Part shown: piece by piece, positions 46,141 to 56,954 of the stretch
Layout: the number at the start of each line of letters is the position of its first letter
How positions within the stretch are numbered: the stretch's first letter is position 1
Source: Acanthochromis polyacanthus
Taxonomy: Eukaryota; Chordata; Actinopteri; Pomacentridae
Direction: 5' to 3'
NCBI RefSeq assembly: GCF_021347895.1
Contig: NC_067132.1
Location: forward strand, 6,609,268 to 6,673,267
DNA length: 64,000 bases
The notes under the pieces: model-generated
Told to the model about the DNA's origin: nothing
Seen by the model: the letters and a program-made list of their open reading frames with translations, nothing else
Databases searched by the model: none
Translations under genes and position numbers: made by a program

Positions 46141-46425
46141 TCACCCCCCATCCAGACAAGCATGGTATTTTATCGATTAGTTTCTCAATTTTTTGGCTTG
46201 TATAATGTCAGAAAATGGTCAAATATGTTGATCAAAGTTTCCCAAAGGCCAATAAGATGCCCTAAAATGTCTTGTTTCGTCCACAATCCAAAAATATTAA
46301 TTTTATTGTCTTTTAGAAAGAAAGGCAGAAAATATTCTTATGTGTGAAGTTGCAATCAGACACTTAATTTTAAATGACTAATGTTTTCCAGATATGACTT
46401 GAATATTTCTGCAACAGCAGAAATA

Positions 46426-48032
46426 CAGTGCCTATCTTAAGTATTCACCCCCTTTGATGCTTTACCCTTTCATTGCCATCATTGAATCATGGTCAATAAA
46501 ATTTAGCTTTTTTAACAAAAAATTTATTGGAAAAAACTCTTTAATATCAAAGTGAAAACAGATTTCTATAAAGTAATGTTAATGAAAGAAAATTATATAA
46601 ATGAAAATAATTGTTGGCATAATTATTCACCCCCTTTTTAATTTAATGGTCTAATTCAATAGAGATCCATCAAATTGTTGCCAATAGTCTCACAATTAGT
46701 GAAATGAAGATCACCTGAGTGGTGTGGGTGTGTTTCAAGTGATTGAGTTGTAAAACACCTGTGTCTGAAGGGTCCAGAGAGTGGTTGATCAGTATTCCTG
46801 GCTACCATTAAACCATGAAGACAGAAGAACACTCTAAGCAACTCAGGGAAAGGGTTATTGAGAAGTACAATTCAGGGGATGGTTACAAAAAATTTCCAAG
46901 GCACTGAACATCCCCCGGAGTTCAGTGAAATCAATTATCAAGAAATGGATGGAATATGGCACTTGTGTGAATCTGCCTAGATCAGGCCGCCCTCGTAAAC
47001 TGAGTGACCATGCAAGTAGGAGACCAGTGAGAGAAGCCACCAAGACCCCTACAACTACTCTGAAGGAGTTACAAGCTTCAGCTGCTGAGATGGGAGAGAC
47101 TGTGCATGTCGCAACTGCTGCCCGGGTTCTTCACCGGTCAAAGATTTATGGGAGAGTGGCAATGAGAAAGCCACTGTTGAAGAAAAGTCATATTAGATCT
47201 CGACTAGAGTTTGCCAAAAAGCACGTGGAAGACTCCATGGTCAAGTGGAAGAAGATTCTTTGGTCTGATGAGACCAAAATTGAGCTTTTTGGCCATCAGA
47301 CAAGACGTCATGTTTGGCGGAAACCAAACACTGCACATCACCAAAAACACACCATCCCCACTGTGAAGCATGGTGGTGGCAGCATCATGTTTCTCAGCAA
47401 CTGGACCTGGAAGGCTTGTAAAGATAGAGGGCAGAATGAATGCTGCAAAATACACTGAAATCCTGGGGGACAATCTTTTTCAGTCTGGAAGAGAACTACA
47501 TTTTGGGAGAAGATTTATTTTCCAGCAAGACAATGATCCAAAACATACTGCAAAAGCTACACAGGAATGGTTAAAAAAGAACCAAGTAAATGTTCTGGAG
47601 TGGCCGAGTCAAAGCCCAGACCTAAATCCTATAGAGAATTTGTGGCTGGACTGGAAAAGGGATGTTCATGCCCGATACCCGCGCAACCTGACAGAGCTTG
47701 AGCAGTTTTGCAAAGAAGAATGGAGCAAAATTGCAGTGGGCAGATGTGCAAGACTGATTGAGACCTATCCACACAGACTCACTGCTGTGATTGCAGCCAA
47801 AGGTGCATCTACTAAATACTGACTTGAAGGGGGTGAATAATTATGCAAACAATTATTTTCATTTATATATTTTTCTTTCATTAACATTACTTTATAGAAA
47901 TCTGTTTTCACTTTAAGAGTTTTTTCCAATAAATTTTTTTGTTAAAAAAGCTAAATTTTATTGACCATGATTGATTTATGAAAGCAATAAAAGGGTAAAA
48001 CATCAGGGGGTGAATACTTATGATAGGCACTG
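46426..48032 (+). mobile_element. Tc1-like transposon with CAGTGCCT...TATTCACCCC ends
   Basis: The left end cagtgcctatcttaagtatt starts at 46426 after TA (46424-46425). The complementary right end stops at 48032, where the flanking TA has become CA. The inverted repeats are about 210 bp with inner copies (attattcaccccc near 46622). It encodes a transposase on +, antisense to vopp1, inside a vopp1 intron. Confidence 0.93.
46816..47822 (+). pseudogene. Tc1 transposase with two lesions, DDE residues retained
   Basis: It starts MKTEEHSKQLRERVIEKYNS. One missing A in the run at about 46888 shifts the frame, and reading resumes as IIKKWMEYGTCVNLPRSGRP with the paired-domain/HTH region and AT-hook-like GRPRK. 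The first Asp is in [13 protein letters not shown] (about 47258). A small deletion near 47386 removes the WGC segment and shifts the frame again. The second Asp ([16 protein letters not shown], about 47525) and Glu ([11 protein letters not shown], about 47625) follow, ending GASTKY. Everything else matches a ~340-residue Tc1 transposase. Confidence 0.92.
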
Positions 48033-48118
48033 CATTTTGATAATTCCACCCTTTCGAGTGCATTTTAGCTTGTGTATGCTACCTTTTCATTTGTGCAACT
48101 GCCTAAACCACACTGTAC

Positions 48119-48252
48119 CTGGTGTGGTGACTGGGTGCCTGGTAAAGGACACATTGAAGGCTGGCTCATCTCTCAGATGGGATGGATACATCCTTCTGCG
48201 AATGAAGAAGCCAGCACCACAGCAGAACAACACTGCCATCATCAGCAGAACC
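48119..48252 (-). CDS. vopp1: vopp1, transmembrane exon
   Basis: This 134-nt exon sits between ttttctctcag (acceptor, above 48252) and gtacagtg (donor, 48118-48111). It encodes VLLMMAVLFCCGAGFFIRRR, the transmembrane helix with its CC palmitoylation-like pair, then MYPSHLRDEPAFNVSFTRHP. This matches the corresponding VOPP1 segment almost residue for residue. The first G completes the Trp codon begun in the upstream exon. Confidence 0.95.
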
Positions 48253-48315
48253 CTGAGAGAAAAACAAAACACATCATCAGTGCTCTGAAAGCTCCAGACT
48301 GGTAGGAACATGTCC

Positions 48316-48365
48316 CTGGAATAAAATATTACTTAAATGTTATTTTAAGTAATATTTTATTCCAG
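48316..48365. repeat. 22-bp perfect hairpin, 6-nt loop
   Basis: Arms 48316-48337 (ctggaataaaatattactta plus aa) and 48344-48365 are exact complements. The hairpin lies in the vopp1 intron ~65 bp upstream (on -) of the transmembrane exon. Confidence 0.9.
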
Positions 48366-48719
48366 TCACAACAATAGAACAAAGTCATACTATAGATAAT
48401 GAAGACAAGACAATAATTCAGAAGTACAAAGTGAGCAATCGAGCAAAACATTACCAATATAAAGTTATGAACCTTAACTTTAATTTGTTTCAAACCCATT
48501 TTTCTCTGAACAATAAAAAAAATATACTGTGAAGCCAAAGTGTTGTGACCGTCAGATAAACGTAAAACTACTTATATCCCTGTTTAACTGTTATAGAACC
48601 ATCAAAGTCAGCGGCAGATTTCAAAAAGTCTTGCCGACATAAGGCTGCTCTCGGCGGCTACAGTGAGCACTGACCATCCAGTCATAGCTGCCTAACCTGG
48701 ACGCTCACATCTCCGAAAC

Positions 48720-49010
48720 TGTTGGAGGAAATTTTTAATCAGACTTCCTGGAGGCATCCGAATCAGATGTCCACAGCACCTCAACTGACTCCTTTCGATG
48801 CGAAGGAGTCGAAAGGACTCCTTCGCTCTACTCCGAGCTCCCTCCACATGTCTGAGCTTCTCAATCTATCTCTAAGGCTGAGCCCAGCCACCCTGTGGAG
48901 GAAGCTCATTTCAGGTACATGTATGTGTGATCTTGTTCTTCCAAAGCTCACGACATAGATGGACTGGTAAATTCCCTCTTCACTGCTGCAGCGGCAGCAG
49001 TAATGTGAAC
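48720..49010 (-). mobile_element. Rex3 3'-region fragment
   Basis: The sequence corresponds to the reverse complement of the Rex3 C-terminal region at about 25860-26110 (ctaaggctgagcccagccac, acatagatggactggtaaat). It includes a hairpin (48800-48810/48816-48826) where the homologous Rex3 sequence has none. Confidence 0.75.
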
Positions 49011-49044
49011 ACTATACTGTACAGTACTGCATGACAATACAACA

Positions 49045-49430
49045 CACAATCACTTTAATAATCCCTGAGGGGAAATTCAATTGTCTGGGGTCTCATCTGT
49101 TTACTTTTGAATTAAATAGTCTAATTGCTGATGGTAGGGATAATTTTCTGAATCTTTCAGGTAATCTATGATCCAAGAAACACAGGAAGGATCCGCTCCC
49201 ATCTCTGTGAGCTTGTCTTTGAGGATGGTAGGTTGGATGGAGTTGAATGCATTTGAAAAATCAAAGAACATGATCCTCACATAAACTCCAGGTTTCTCCA
49301 GATGAGACAGGGCATGGTCCACTCCATCATCCACTCCAATGAGTACTTTGTATGCAAACTGTAGGGAATCGAGTTTGTCTTTGACCTCAAGCCTCAGTAA
49401 GCACAGTGGACAATGTGTATCACTTTGCAT
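49045..49430 (-). pseudogene. Rex1-type (CR1-like) LINE reverse transcriptase fragment
   Basis: The frame reads LDSLQFAYKVLIGVDDGVDH, then VRIMFFDFSNAFNSIQPTIL, with the FDFSxAFN catalytic Asp block of CR1/Rex1-type enzymes. The 3'-side sequence on + contains ctttaataatccctgagggg, a typical 3' UTR motif. The fragment is short and dead. Confidence 0.8.
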
Positions 49431-49524
49431 TAAGATTTATTACTGGTGAGAGTCTGAAAGCAAGTGTTTCAGGGTCAGAGTTGGATACCCTGCACCATTA
49501 AATACAGACCGAACCAGAACTCAC

Positions 49525-49602
49525 CAGAAGTACCATAGTCTCTGGATGGAGAGGGCTCTCACACAGCAGCGAGTCCCACAGCAGTCCTCATAGGAGCGAC
49601 AT
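49525..49602 (-). CDS. vopp1: vopp1, Cys-rich luminal exon
   Basis: This 78-nt exon lies between tgttgcag and GTGAGT. It encodes CRSYEDCCGTRCCVRALSIQ and RLWYFW, the luminal Cys-rich region just before the membrane helix. The upstream exon(s) with the signal peptide and the HCWYFEG-type segment were not found in 49.6-64 kb; they are either beyond the window or too short to recognise. Confidence 0.95.
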
Positions 49603-50139
49603 CTGCAACACAAAGACACACAGCAAGGCATATGCAGTAAGCCAGCAGTAACTATAATAATAATAGCAATTCGCCAAAATGGCCTGCTCCATTATGGCAA
49701 GTTCTACAATAATACAATTAGCAGAGTAAACCACTGTATTTTCATTGTTATTAAAAAAAAATGTTGACGAACCAGCTGGCAGGGCTGATATAAGCTGTGA
49801 GTGGTCATATCAGAAATGACATTTGAACATTGATATTCAATGCCATCAGCTGAATATGTTCTGGTGTAGCAGAATGTGTAGAAATGGTAGAAGCTACACT
49901 TTATGATTAAAATTGCACTCATTAATTTAAGGTCACCATCCTCTATAATGCTAAATATAAATGTTAATGTCATATTTAACATTTATATTTATCATTTATG
50001 TCTGACATTTAATACTTACATTAAACTATTTAAGACATTTCTAAGATGAGAAATATTGCAGTAAATGTTGTAAAAGGTCACCAGAAAAAAAATCAAACCA
50101 CTTGTTTGTACATGGTTTGAAGCTAAATGTGTCAAAATG

Positions 50140-50170
<31 letters not shown>

Positions 50171-50470
50171 GCATGAGCTGCTTTACAGACGGCACCCCAT
50201 ATAATATTAATGAATGCAATAGTTTTCATCGAAGACAGCTGCTAAAGTTCAAATTGTCTTCTTTTACATCAAAAATATAAACTAATCAAATAATCATTTC
50301 TGATGACAGGTTGAAAATGCGGTGTCCAGTGGGGTAACTGGCATATCCTGCACGGATGAACAACGGCTCTGGAATGTGGGGACTCACAGGAACCTTGGCT
50401 CAAAGCGATTGATAGGACAACTGCATACCTGTCTGCCTGCTTGCCAGCCTCACCTGCTTGCCAAACCAGC
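49603..50470. other. vopp1 intron or upstream region
   Basis: No exon recognised. A poly(T) run of about 29 nt lies at 50142-50170. Confidence 0.5.
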
Positions 50471-51022
50471 CCGATCTCACGAGGATTCGTGAAACTGTCA
50501 CGTAAATTTTTGTTTCGGTTTCGTGCGCACCAACACGATTTCGTCATGTTTTTCGTGCCGCTCACCACGAAATGCGCACCAATGTATTTTAAACGGCGGA
50601 CTTTTCGTGCCACTCAGAACGTATTTCAAAAGAATGTGTATATTATATTTTTAATGTAAAACCGCGGCGAATCCAACGCTATATTTTGCATGACATCGTC
50701 CCTAAACATAACCCTAACCATAATCCTAACCATAACCTAACCATAACCTAACCATAAGCCGGTGGTACACTTACCAATTTGCATAGGAATTTCAAGAATG
50801 TCCGGCGGCCGGCGGCCGCAAACGCGATCACGCAAGCAGTATACGCCGATGGACAGCTTAGATCGTCATGAATCCGCCGGTATAAACCACTTTCAGATGT
50901 GATTACCACAGCGAAAAACATTTCGTGGTGAGCGGCACGAAAAACATGACGAAATCGTGTTGGTGCGCACGAAACCGAAACTAAAACTTACGTGACAGTT
51001 TCACGAATCCCCGTGAGACCGG
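50471..51022. mobile_element. Long-TIR non-autonomous element (552 bp)
   Basis: 104-bp inverted ends (50471-50574 and 50919-51022) are nearly identical: cgtgcgcaccaacacgattt, cgtcatgtttttcgtgccgc. The middle contains cataaccctaaccataatcc runs, a ggcggccggcggccgc patch and the ~55-bp block shared with 7645-7695. It is unusually CpG-rich for this window and has no coding capacity. Confidence 0.88.
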
Positions 51023-51682
51023 GTTGGCCAAACCCACCTCTGCTTCAATCCAGCCAGCATCCTGCATAAACGCTCTTTTCCTCCTACAAAAATGCACTTT
51101 TTCCTTTATCTCAATCTTTCACTTCAGAAATAAATTCCATTACTTTTTTAAACTAAATTCTGTGTTGATGTCTACACTTAAGGCCACACTCAGTCATTTC
51201 AGCAGTAAGTGTTTTAAAAAATAAGTATTTGTAACATAAACACATTGATAACATTTGTTAATAACAAACAAGTCAGAAATTTTAAGATTTATTACAATTA
51301 TATTGTAAAGATGTCAGGGGCTTACTTGCCTTACATCCTCCTTCTGGGCTGATGATGGTAGATATTGCTTGTCACAGAGGCAGGTTATTAAGGAGCTAAA
51401 TAGGGTGCCAAATCAGCAATGCCAATGGATGTCTGTTATAAACTAATTTAACTATGTAATTACACTTAATGACATCTTAATGAAAGGTTCCAATTGTTCC
51501 ACTTTACTTGAATTAAAAGAAAACAGTCATAATTTAAATTGAATTTAACCAGTCTAGAAGGAGGATGCACAGTAAACCAGCAGTAGGATAAGTAGGATCC
51601 TTTCTCATCTGTTAGTACAACAAGAGCTATAGAGTGCCAAAGCAAAGACTTTTTTTTTGTTTTTCTGTTGTTTTGTGAAGTG

Positions 51683-52008
51683 ACTACAGCTGATGGAGTT
51701 ATCCGCCGCTACAAGAATGCCCTCCGCGTATTCAACAAATCTGGATCCATGAAAAAGGCCTTTGCCAAACTTAATGTTGACTGCAACACAATTGCTAGAA
51801 CAGCTGTAATTGCTGAACTAGCAATCACATTTCCAAACACCTTCAAGAACCTGGTCCCAGGAGAAGAGATGTCGACATTTGCAGAACGATGCAGGGGAGC
51901 TATAACAGAGATCTCCTCTGTTATAGCTGAATATATATATATAGCTGAAATCATCACAGCAAAGAAAAAAAGAGGAAAACTCCTCCCAATAATGTATAAA
52001 TACACTTA
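51683..52008 (+). pseudogene. CCDC106-like C-terminal exon
   Basis: After an acceptor-like ttttgtgaag the frame reads TTADGVIRRYKNALRVFNKS, then SMKKAFAKLNVDCNTIARTA and VIAELAITFPNTFKNL, ending AKKKRGKLLPIMYKYT. Fish proteins annotated coiled-coil domain-containing 106-like share the pattern RYxxxLxxFxKxxSMxxAFxxxxVDxNTI...IAEL...KLLPL (recalled). CCDC106 itself is a nuclear p53-interacting protein; the fish family is multicopy and of unknown role. A hairpin (51898-51910/51916-51928) and an (AT)n insertion lie in the coding part, so this copy is probably dead. Confidence 0.65.
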
Positions 52009-52958
52009 AGATGGTGAATTGAATATGTTATGTTCAACGAGTTATTCTGTTTAAGCTTTTTTTTGAAGGAATTCTCTGTTCGAGAAGCAATACAAACAAT
52101 GCGAAAAGAGGAAAACTCCCAATAATGTATAAATATACTTAAGATGGTGAATTGAACATGTTATGTTCAACTATTTATTCTGTTTAAACTTTTTTTGAAG
52201 GAACCATCTGTTTGAGGAGAAGTAATACAAATAATGCAACTGTTTTTTTCTGTTTTGTGTTGAAATACATGAATCAAAAATATCGTGACTTGTCTTGTTT
52301 TTGTTAGGTATTTAAATCATTTGACAGTGTAATTACACTTAATGACATCTTCATGAAAGGTTCACATTGTTCCAATTTACTTGAATTCAGAAGAAACAGT
52401 CATGTCACTCTTATAACCTGATTTAATTGTGTAATCACACTTAATGACATCTTAATGAAAGGTTCAAATAGTTCCACTTTACTTGAATTCAAAGAGAACA
52501 GTCATGACACTATTATAATGTGATTTAACTATGTAAATCATTACATTAAGTGTAATGACAGGTTCAAATTATATACCCACAGGAGGTAAAATAAGACAGT
52601 TCTAAACAGCTAGGACAATCATAACTGTATTATGACAGCTAATGTCAAAACAAACCTTATGACAGTTATATAGCAGTTTAATGTCATGTTAAGATATAAA
52701 ACTAAATAGTTTTTTAAAGTTTGACAGTAAGTCTACTATGTCATGTTTATGACAGGTTCTGTTGTCTTGGTTTATGTCAAGTTGTCATAACAAAGGCATC
52801 TCCAACAATGTCAACTTGCATCAAAAGTGACATAATTTTACCGAATGACACTTAATGACAACTGTCATAAGCATTTATTAATATCCATGACGGGTGTCAT
52901 GTCATGATTATGACAGTGTTATGTCAGTCTTATGAACCCCCATTCAAATAAAGTGTTA

Positions 52959-52961
<3 letters not shown>
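52009..52961. repeat. Interspersed repeats of the TTAATGACATCTTAATGAAAGG type
   Basis: The block acttaatgacatcttaatga followed by aaggttc and actttacttgaatt occurs at about 51465, 52335 and 52440. The 52690-52961 part (gtcatgtttatgacaggttc ... ttcaaataaagtgttacc) resembles a fish DNA-element end. The region looks like decayed copies of one or two non-autonomous elements. Confidence 0.6.
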
Positions 52962-52998
<37 letters not shown>

Positions 52999-53050
52999 AC
53001 ACACACACACACACACACACGTGCTGGACACATGCACACACACACACAGT
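52962..53050. repeat. (AT)n(AC)n microsatellite
   Basis: (AT)n at about 52962-52994 is followed by (AC)n tracts to about 53048. Confidence 0.95.
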
Positions 53051-53370
53051 CTCATAACTTGGAATTGGTCAAATCACAGCCAAACCCTTTAGCGCTGCTG
53101 CTGCTGAGAGCCACATATTCACATTCACCTCGCTTGCCCCATTTTTGCGGGCAGTGGAGAGTTCCATATAGACAATGTCAAGAAATGTCAGAAGCCACCG
53201 TGCGACTGACAAAGTGTGTGGGGGTTTCCAGCGCACTGCAATTATTTTCTTAGCTGCTGTCAAACCAGCAAGAACTATACATTTCTAATATTTGGAAATC
53301 TGGAGTGATGAGATAGCATTCAGATGCATAGTAGGGATGGTTGCAGGCACTGTCAGAGATATCAATGCGG

Positions 53371-55227
53371 TCAGCTCCAAGGAAACCTTCTTCCAAAACA
53401 TGCAACAGGGGGGCACTCCAGTGACACTACGGCTACAGGAACTTTAATATCTGTAGCAGCATTAATTACATGCAGCAGTCTCTTGACATTGTCTGAGGGT
53501 AGGCACGACTTAATGAAACCGGTCTGATCAGAGTGCACCAACGATGTGATATGGGATTGAAGGTGACCAGCGAGCACAGATCTGGATGTCTGCATTTAGC
53601 AAACTGAGGGGTCTGTAGTTATCCACATTCTGTTGGATCTTTATCCTTCTTCAGGAGTAAGGAGATTACTGTGATGTTTACATCCCTCGAAAAAGAACCC
53701 TTCTCTGTGGAGAAATGGATCACATGGAGAAAAGGGCCAAGTAGGTCCTAGAAGGTCAAATATTACTCTGGACATATACCATCTAGCCCTGGTGATTTAC
53801 CTTTTTGCATACTAAGAACAGCTGCCTTGAGCTCTTCTAGTGAAATTGGTCTGGCTAAGTCCTTTGCATCCTCTTCAGTTAGACGTAGCATTTTCAATTC
53901 AGAAAACGGCATGTCACAGTGAGCCTTATCAAAGTTTACATCAGATTTGTAAAGATCTGAATAAAGGTTCTTAAATGTATCATTAATCTTCGTTGAGTCA
54001 GTAGTAATAGCTCCAGCTGGTAATTTAATTGAGGGAATATCTGAAAATTGCTCACATGATCTAATTTTCATGTCTGGGTATTTATTTCCATGGATCAAGG
54101 ATCCATGGAAATAATATCGCTGCCTGCTCCTATGTATCAAAAACTCTGACTGTTGTCTCAGAATTACATTAATTTCTTTTTTGACAACTTCACGTTTTGC
54201 AGCTGCATATATCTTCCGAGTAACTGACTGAAAGGGTGGAATCTAAAATAGAGGAAGTATTCTCCAGTTCTCTCAGTTTGGAAAACTGTGTCTTACATTG
54301 GTTAGATGCGAATAATGTAGTGTTGCTCCTAATGAATCCCTTGACTGAATCCCATAATATTCTGGGATCATCAACAGACCTGATATTAAAGTCCAAAAAT
54401 TCTTTGAGCCTTTCAGTGAACTGCGTTTTAAAATCCTCCTGTTTCACTAGTGAGACATTAAAGCACCACCTTGGAGCTCGTGAAGAAAGACTAGTCTGCA
54501 CCACAGTGAATAGAATCCCTTTATGATCCAAGAGAGCTATAGGAAGTAATGAAACGCTGTATATTTTTTGAAAAATTTGGGGGGAAGCAAATATATAATC
54601 AATTCCAGAGAATGATTTATGTCACCCAGAGAAGAAAGTATAGTCCTTTGCATAGGGGTTAGTTAACCGCCATAGATCTATGAGCTCCATACTATTAGTC
54701 CAGGCCCGTAGGGCTGAGGACGCCAGTCCTTGTTCCCTTGTTTCAGATCTACTCGTTCTGTCCTCTAATGAATCCCAAACAGCATTAAAGTCTCCCCCCA
54801 CTATGAATACATAACCAGATAGGTCCAGCATGATATTTGTTAGGTAACTGTAAAAATTCTTGTCAAAACAATTTAGTGGATATGCAGACAAGAAGGCGAT
54901 TTTCTTACCATTAATTTGAACCTTGGCTATTGCCAGTCTTCCCTCTTTATTTGACCATGTATCATGGATTTTGATATTAAGTTTGCGTCTGACAACCACT
55001 GCTACACCCCTGGTCCTTGTAGAAGATTAAGAAGAACATATGTGTTTGTCTTTCAGAAGAGCTTTTCTTTCCTGTAAATATAGCCTGACTGCTATCATCA
55101 AAAGATGCATCTCCTGTAGTAAGGCAATGTCAGTTTTCTTACTGTGCAGTAATTTTAACATGCTGATTCTTTTATGAGGTGTGTTCAAGCCATCCGTATT
55201 CTAACTCCGAATATTCAGTGCTGACAT
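53371..55227 (-). pseudogene. L1-D ORF2 remnant (endonuclease and partial reverse transcriptase)
   Basis: It starts MSALNIRS at 55227, then TPHKRISMLKLLHSKKTDIA. The next ~40 bp (55036-55078) are foreign. RTRGVAVVVRRKLNIKIHDT, FIVGGDFNAVWDSLEDR and LMDHKGILFT-type blocks follow in broken frames (54999-54190). Then come QRYYFHGS, KGKSPGLDGICPE (about 53770) and DQTGFIKS. The hairpin at 54082-54114 replaces the expected codons after YYFHGS. Confidence 0.85.
54082..54114. repeat. 15-bp perfect hairpin in L1-D ORF2
   Basis: Arms ttatttccatggatc (54082-54096) and 54100-54114 have a 3-nt loop. Relative to L1-C, the reading after YYFHG is replaced by an inverted copy of the preceding codons. Confidence 0.88.
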
Positions 55228-55351
55228 AGTTGTGACGCATTTGTTTCACTCAAAAGCATTGTGCAATACATTAATACAGTACCTGCGACCATCAGACACG
55301 AAAACTAGTAATTGTCTCAGCCCACTCAGGTCCTTCCCTCCCCAACCAAAA

Positions 55352-55454
55352 TTAATTAGCCATTCGCAGTTTCACTGTACCGGCCGTGTGTACTTACACT
55401 TGCATGGCTTAATCTTTGAGACAAGCATATGCTACTGGCAGGATCAACCAGGTA
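55352..55454 (-). pseudogene. 18S rRNA 5'-terminal fragment (about nt 1-103)
   Basis: On - it starts exactly at mature 18S position 1 (tacctggttgatcctgccag, from 55454) and continues through cggccggtacagtgaaac. It ends near the aatggctcattaa region, where the last few bases diverge. It is better preserved than the copy at 39269. It lies in the ORF1-ORF2 spacer of L1-D, ~125 bp upstream of ORF2. Confidence 0.95.
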
Positions 55455-56007
55455 GCCCAGACGGGACTAACCACTACAACCCCCAAAGATCCTGAACACA
55501 CTCTAAAAAAACAAAAAAAAACCCCATTGACCTTATACTTGATTCCGTGACCTAAAATGGAAAAAGGGCAGCAGTAGGTCAAACATCAACCCACCCCACT
55601 CTCATTGTTGTAAATAAGAAATGGAATTATTCTTTTCTCCCACTACTTTTTAATACTATGTGATCCGACATATTCTGGGATCTAAAACAAGTACCAGCCA
55701 AGTTGTGTGCTATTAAGTAAAATAGAACAAATAGACAAGAGTTAACGGCTGTACTTGAATTACTACAGGCATAATAATATCAGATAACACTGGAAACAGA
55801 TTGCCATATTGCAAATATAAGTTGTTTGTCCACCGATAACCAGAATGAAAAACAATGAAATGTGCTTTACCTTATTCACAATAACTTCACGATCCAAACC
55901 TCATTCAAAAGCTTACTGTCTGATACAAAAAGGCCAGAGATAATAAACTTCCGTCCTGACCGTAGCTTCAATATGGGATCACTGGCTTGAATCAGAGTCT
56001 GAAGAGT

Positions 56008-56950
56008 TCAATTCGAAATACAAGCGAGATTACTCCGCTGTGATGTCGGGGACGGAGGAATCCCCTCCTCCTTTTCCGGCAGGGAGCGGAGAGAATCCTC
56101 TGCGTCTGCGGGGTGGTTGAAAATCAGGTAGTCAGTCCCGTTCTTGATTTTCAACATGTCTGGATACAGCAGAAAAAACTCAATTCCCCTGTTCTGCGCT
56201 GTGTCCATTGCCTATGCAAAACCTTCATGGCGCTTGACTGTGTGGTTGCTGTAGTCCGCTGCAAATCTCACCCTCTTGCCATCCGGTAACTGGGTCCTTC
56301 TTCGCAGCTCGGAGAATAGCCTGGCGAGTCGTGTAATGAAGAGTGTTGAAAATAAGGGAGCGGGCTCTGTCCCTGGCGACACGTCCCATGTAGATGTGGT
56401 GAGCCCGCATTATCTCAATCGGCTCGGACCAAAGGGACAGAAACCACTTAGAAAGTGATTGTGTCAAATACTGCACTGCATTTGAGCCCTCAGATCCCTC
56501 TTTTAGGCCGATAACATGGATGTTGCACCGCCTGCTCCTGTCCTCCATGTCCGCTAGCTTAAGTTCAAGAGATTTTATAGTTGCGCTCAGCAACCACCTT
56601 TGAGTTGTCATCCACAGCACTCTGAAGTGTAGAAAAGTCAGCCTTAAGCAAAGTCATACCACCTGAAAGTGACACTCAATCTGCTTTGGTTGCATCCAAC
56701 TTGCTATCCGTGCTTTTGCCCATCTCGTGCAGCTGAGCAAACCGAGGTTCAAAAAATTGACGTTGTTTCTCCATCAGGGAATTGGTAATGGCGTCGAGCT
56801 CATTAGTGGAGTGGAGGTACCACTCGAGGAATTTTTTTTCACAGAATCAGCCATTTCGTTCCTGACAGTTGAAAAAATGTCGAGGCAAAAGAGTAAGCCA
56901 AGTTCAGTGGGAGAAAAATCTCAAGATTTCCCAATTTTGACAGGGCGAGA
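56008..56950 (-). pseudogene. L1-D ORF1 remnant
   Basis: The segment ELKLADMEDRSRRCNIHVIG corresponds to SKLADMEDRSRRSNLRLIG of L1-C ORF1, followed by RARSLIFNTLHYTTRQAILR. The C-terminal part lies in another frame (FFLLYPDMLKIKNGTDYLIF, about 56150). The N-terminal coiled-coil part is decayed. Nonfunctional. Confidence 0.85.
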
Positions 56951-56954
56951 GCGA

